From Acidimicrobiia bacterium (GTDB taxonomy: Bacteria > Actinomycetota > Acidimicrobiia > Spongiisociales > ZC4RG35): a stretch of DNA of 6,591 bases. Both the position numbers and the translations under genes were made by a program. Shown in pieces: positions 5,994 through 6,591 of this stretch; the stretch's first letter is position 1, and the number at the start of each line of letters is the position of its first letter. Under the pieces are notes generated by a model, which did not search any database, was not told the DNA's origin, and saw only the letters and a program-made list of their open reading frames with translations. The stretch covers positions 1 to 6,591 of the forward strand of contig WHTL01000218.1 of assembly GCA_009377735.1 (NCBI GenBank), given 5' to 3'.

Positions 5994-6591
5994 GCAATGG
6001 TGGTTGTAATCACCGCCAAAAGAGTAGGGAGTGCTGCGACCAATATTTGACGTCGCGAGATCGGAGTGTCCCCCACCGACGGCATCACCCCGTTGAAGCC
6101 CCTGACCAGCATTGCCTGGTGGACCCTCTCACCCCTCTCGTAGGCTCTCACAAACAAGGGACCTCCGATGGATGCAATGGCAAGGGTGTTCCCCAGCCAT
6201 CGCGAACGTTGACCCCTGAGCTCCATTGCGGTCCGGGTCCTTTCGACCTCGCCGCCGATGGTGTCGAGATAACGCATCATGAAACCGGCAATTGCGGTCA
6301 GCACAGGTGGTACGTGGAGCCGATCCATGCCCCTGAAGATGTCGGGCACCTCGGTGGTGGCGGCGAGTGTCACCGAGGTCAACACCCCCAATCCCCCCTT
6401 TGCGAGGATGTTCCAGAAGCCCCACAGACCCTCTACCGAGACCGAGAATGGACCGACTGCCATGTTCGGCTCGGGCCCGAGAAATGGGAGCAGCAGTGCT
6501 GCGATCAGGAAGGGGGCGATGACCAAGCAGCGGCGCAGCACAAACCCCGCAGGAAGACCGGCGACCACCATGACCGAGACGAGGATCCCAA
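5969..6591 (-). CDS. cbiQ: ECF transporter transmembrane protein CbiQ/EcfT (5' end missing)
   Basis: The membrane scaffold that couples the ATPase to the substrate-binding S protein. The frame stays open through the right edge (codons up to 6589), so the ATG at 6571 is probably internal. 206 residues are visible; perhaps 40-60 are missing. Seen: a membrane segment ending in LLLPFLG; the block TTEVPDIFRGMDRLHVPP, matching the EcfT region before the coupling helices; the first coupling motif AMELRG (about 6212-6229); the LFVRAYERGERV segment; the second coupling motif AMLVRGFNG (about 6090-6116); and a C-terminal membrane helix ending at the stop. The two XRG motifs are the contacts to the ATPase dimer in ECF transporters. 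The AMLVRGFNG and ERGERV blocks are typical of CbiQ. The order cbiQ then cbiO matches cbiMNQO/nikMNQO clusters, so CbiM and CbiN or equivalents should lie just upstream. Cobalt or nickel is likely; a vitamin is possible. Confidence 0.9.
   Translation of the reverse strand, partial: GILVSVMVVAGLPAGFVLRRCLVIAPFLIAALLLPFLGPEPNMAVGPFSVSVEGLWGFWNILAKGGLGVLTSVTLAATTEVPDIFRGMDRLHVPPVLTAIAGFMMRYLDTIGGEVERTRTAMELRGQRSRWLGNTLAIASIGGPLFVRAYERGERVHQAMLVRGFNGVMPSVGDTPISRRQILVAALPTLLAVITTTIAWLTIFSG

Noticed and set aside
1..6591. CRISPR arrays, tRNA or rRNA genes, insertion sequences, attachment sites
   Set aside because: No direct repeat array, cloverleaf, transposase or terminal inverted repeat was seen, and apart from the 94 bp gap the window is filled by coding sequence.

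Overview
This 6.6 kb window is gene-dense, GC-rich bacterial DNA carrying parts of two convergent operons that meet across a 94 bp gap. Every gene junction inside each operon overlaps. High GC, GTG and TTG starts and the flavour of the proteins suggest a high-GC Gram-positive, perhaps an Acidimicrobiia-like actinobacterium. That placement is an inference; no rRNA or other phylogenetic marker is present.

Left half, plus strand (1-3680): the distal end of a System I (Ccm) cytochrome c maturation operon in the order ccmF-ccmH-ccmG. CcmF is cut by the left edge. It keeps the WWD haem-handling motif and the four histidines expected of the haem lyase. CcmH is a natural fusion of a CcmH thiol-reductase domain (CPVC) and a CcmI-like membrane/TPR module. 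CcmG is a membrane-anchored thioredoxin (CLEC) that starts at TTG inside the end of ccmH. Together they would act on the outer face of the membrane: CcmG reduces CcmH and/or the apocytochrome CXXCH thiols, the CcmI part holds the apocytochrome, and CcmF attaches the haem. CcmA, B, C and E are expected upstream, outside the window.

Gap (3681-3774): no gene. It holds an imperfect hairpin that might end transcription from either side.

Right half, minus strand (6591 down to 3775): cbiQ (EcfT-like permease, cut by the right edge), cbiO (EcfA-like ATPase) and a four-helix membrane-anchored alpha/beta hydrolase of the platelet-activating-factor acetylhydrolase (PAF-AH) type. CbiQ and CbiO form the energising module of an ECF importer, most like the cobalt/nickel type. 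The substrate-binding component (CbiM/NikM or another S protein) is not visible and should lie beyond the right edge. The hydrolase shares a 4 bp GTGA overlap with cbiO, so it belongs to the same transcript, but its link to metal or vitamin uptake is unexplained.

Most of the window is recognisable housekeeping. The points worth a second look are an enlarged CcmF extracytoplasmic loop with a C-X6-C pair, an extra cysteine pair in the CcmI-like part of CcmH, the F-H-G gene order, and the coupling of a lipase-like ectoenzyme to an ECF transporter. I saw no mobile element, CRISPR array, tRNA, rRNA, or broken gene.
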